Positions 6,550 through 6,957 of a stretch of 6,957 nucleotides of DNA are shown piece by piece (positions within the stretch are counted from its first letter, which is position 1; each line of letters begins with the position of its first letter). A program made the translations under genes and the position numbers. The stretch is taken from NCBI GenBank assembly GCA_003132825.1, contig PKYX01000275.1, forward strand, positions 13,349-20,305, in the 5' to 3' direction. The notes beneath the pieces were generated by a model, which saw nothing but the letters and a program-made list of their open reading frames with translations, was not told the origin of the DNA and searched no databases. The DNA is from Acidobacteriaceae bacterium (GTDB taxonomy: Bacteria > Acidobacteriota > Terriglobia > Terriglobales > Acidobacteriaceae).

Positions 6550-6918
6550 TAGAATCGCCAGCCGCAACGAGAATGCCGCCGCGCCTGGGAGATAAGGCCA
6601 CCGATGTCAGGGCCCGAGGGAAGACTAGGTCGGCGTCGATCTGAAAAAAGCTTCTCTTCGGGCCGTCAAAGCAAGCATCCCAAACGCCGCCGCAAGACTC
6701 GAAATCAACCTCTCCTGCACCAAGCTGTCGTCGAGTTGCCCGGTTAAGAGTGCCAGTGCGTGTAGCCTTGCCTTCAAACGTTCCGAAGTCGCGTCCCCCA
6801 TCAGAAGTTGAGGCAAACTCCGGGGAGCCACCTACTGAATCTTGTGGACCAGTCTGGGACAGAATCGGGTTACAGGGACTGACAGCCTTTTCAGGGCCGC
6901 CCTCACCCGTGGAAGGTC
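6550..6918. other. Intergenic region between the cupin gene and the tRNA
   Basis: A 369-nt stretch with no intact gene. Apart from the minus-strand permease-like remnant at 6667-6831, it contains an imperfect dyad around CCAG-T-CTGG near 6850-6858. No clear terminator for the cupin gene or for the tRNA was seen. A minus-strand frame stays open across most of it, but the translation is low-complexity and resembles no family that I recognise. Confidence 0.5.
6667..6831 (-). pseudogene. Remnant resembling a MacB/FtsX-type ABC permease
   Basis: On the minus strand a short open frame encodes QLDDSLVQERLISSL followed by AAAFGMLAL (best part 6667-6738). This closely resembles the segment just before a transmembrane helix in MacB-type permeases, including the acidobacterial duplicated orphan permease group, where a D-x-SLVQERL-x2-L block is followed by FG-x-LALLLA. 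The expected continuation (the helix, then GLYGVMSY-like residues) is missing: after LAL the frame turns to charged residues and stops at 6625. The upstream side meets a stop codon directly before the GTG at 6829-6831. I read it as a decayed gene fragment next to the tRNA. The resemblance is from memory over about 24 residues, so a chance match is possible. Confidence 0.35.
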
Positions 6919-6957
6919 TGGCGGAGAGGAAGGGATTCGAACCCTTGATACGGCTTT
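6919..6957 (-). tRNA. tRNA-Ser (probable), 3' part, cut by the window edge
   Basis: Read on the minus strand, the 3' end is complete: acceptor strand CCTCTCC (complement of 6923-6929), discriminator G (6922), and an encoded CCA (6919-6921). The T arm is perfect, with AAGGG/CCCTT stems (6930-6934 and 6942-6946) around a canonical TTCGAAT loop. Before the T arm lies GCCGTATC, consistent with the 3' side of a long class II variable arm. A G discriminator, an acceptor that would begin GGAGAGG, and a long variable arm together point to serine rather than leucine or tyrosine. The anticodon lies beyond 6957, so the isoacceptor cannot be read; the variable arm recalls GCT-type serine tRNAs. Confidence 0.85.

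Noticed and set aside
6846..6894. Imperfect inverted repeats near the tRNA as an attachment site (CCAG-T-CTGG; CAGTC with GACTG)
   Set aside because: The arms are only 4-5 nt, no integrase is present, and no second copy of the tRNA 3' end was seen in the window, so an att site cannot be claimed.
6552..6900. Minus-strand frame open across most of the gap after the cupin gene
   Set aside because: There is no good start codon with a ribosome site, the translation is low-complexity and family-free, and a different frame of the same strand carries the permease-like remnant.

Overview
The window looks like a chromosomal segment from a soil- or plant-litter-type bacterium, most likely an Acidobacteriota member. 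That placement is inference from gene content: a secreted GH106-like rhamnosidase, an ECF sigma/anti-sigma pair followed by a membrane zinc-ribbon protein, a Tat-exported bicupin, and a short remnant resembling the MacB-type permeases that are abundant in acidobacteria. Base composition is moderately GC-rich. No phage, IS element or CRISPR array was recognised.

Layout, left to right. (1) About 122-2980, plus strand: a large exported glycoside hydrolase of the GH106 (alpha-L-rhamnosidase) type with a C-terminal GH2-like sugar-binding domain. (2) 2981-3150: a gap with a strong hairpin at 3056-3082 that is either the terminator of the hydrolase gene or part of the sigma gene leader. (3) 3151-4710: a compact operon-like set of an ECF sigma factor, a two-helix membrane anti-sigma factor overlapping it by 4 nt, and, 10 nt further on, a three-helix membrane protein with two CxxC/CxxC zinc ribbons. 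(4) 4711-5253: a 543-nt gap with a perfect 6-bp dyad and, just before the next gene, a run of short complementary arms that could form mutually exclusive hairpins. (5) 5254-6549: a bicupin of the oxalate decarboxylase family with both Mn-binding sets intact and a Tat signal peptide. (6) 6550-6918: mostly non-coding, with a minus-strand remnant resembling a MacB/FtsX-type permease. (7) 6919-6957: the 3' end of a minus-strand tRNA, probably tRNA-Ser, cut by the window edge.

How the parts may work together: the hydrolase and the oxalate decarboxylase would both act outside the cytoplasm on plant-derived compounds (rhamnose-containing pectin or glycosides, and oxalate). The sigma/anti-sigma/zinc-ribbon set is a self-contained envelope-signalling module. 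Nothing in the sequence proves that it controls either neighbour. The best candidates for something undescribed are the membrane zinc-ribbon third member of the sigma module and the switch-like leader ahead of the oxalate decarboxylase gene.
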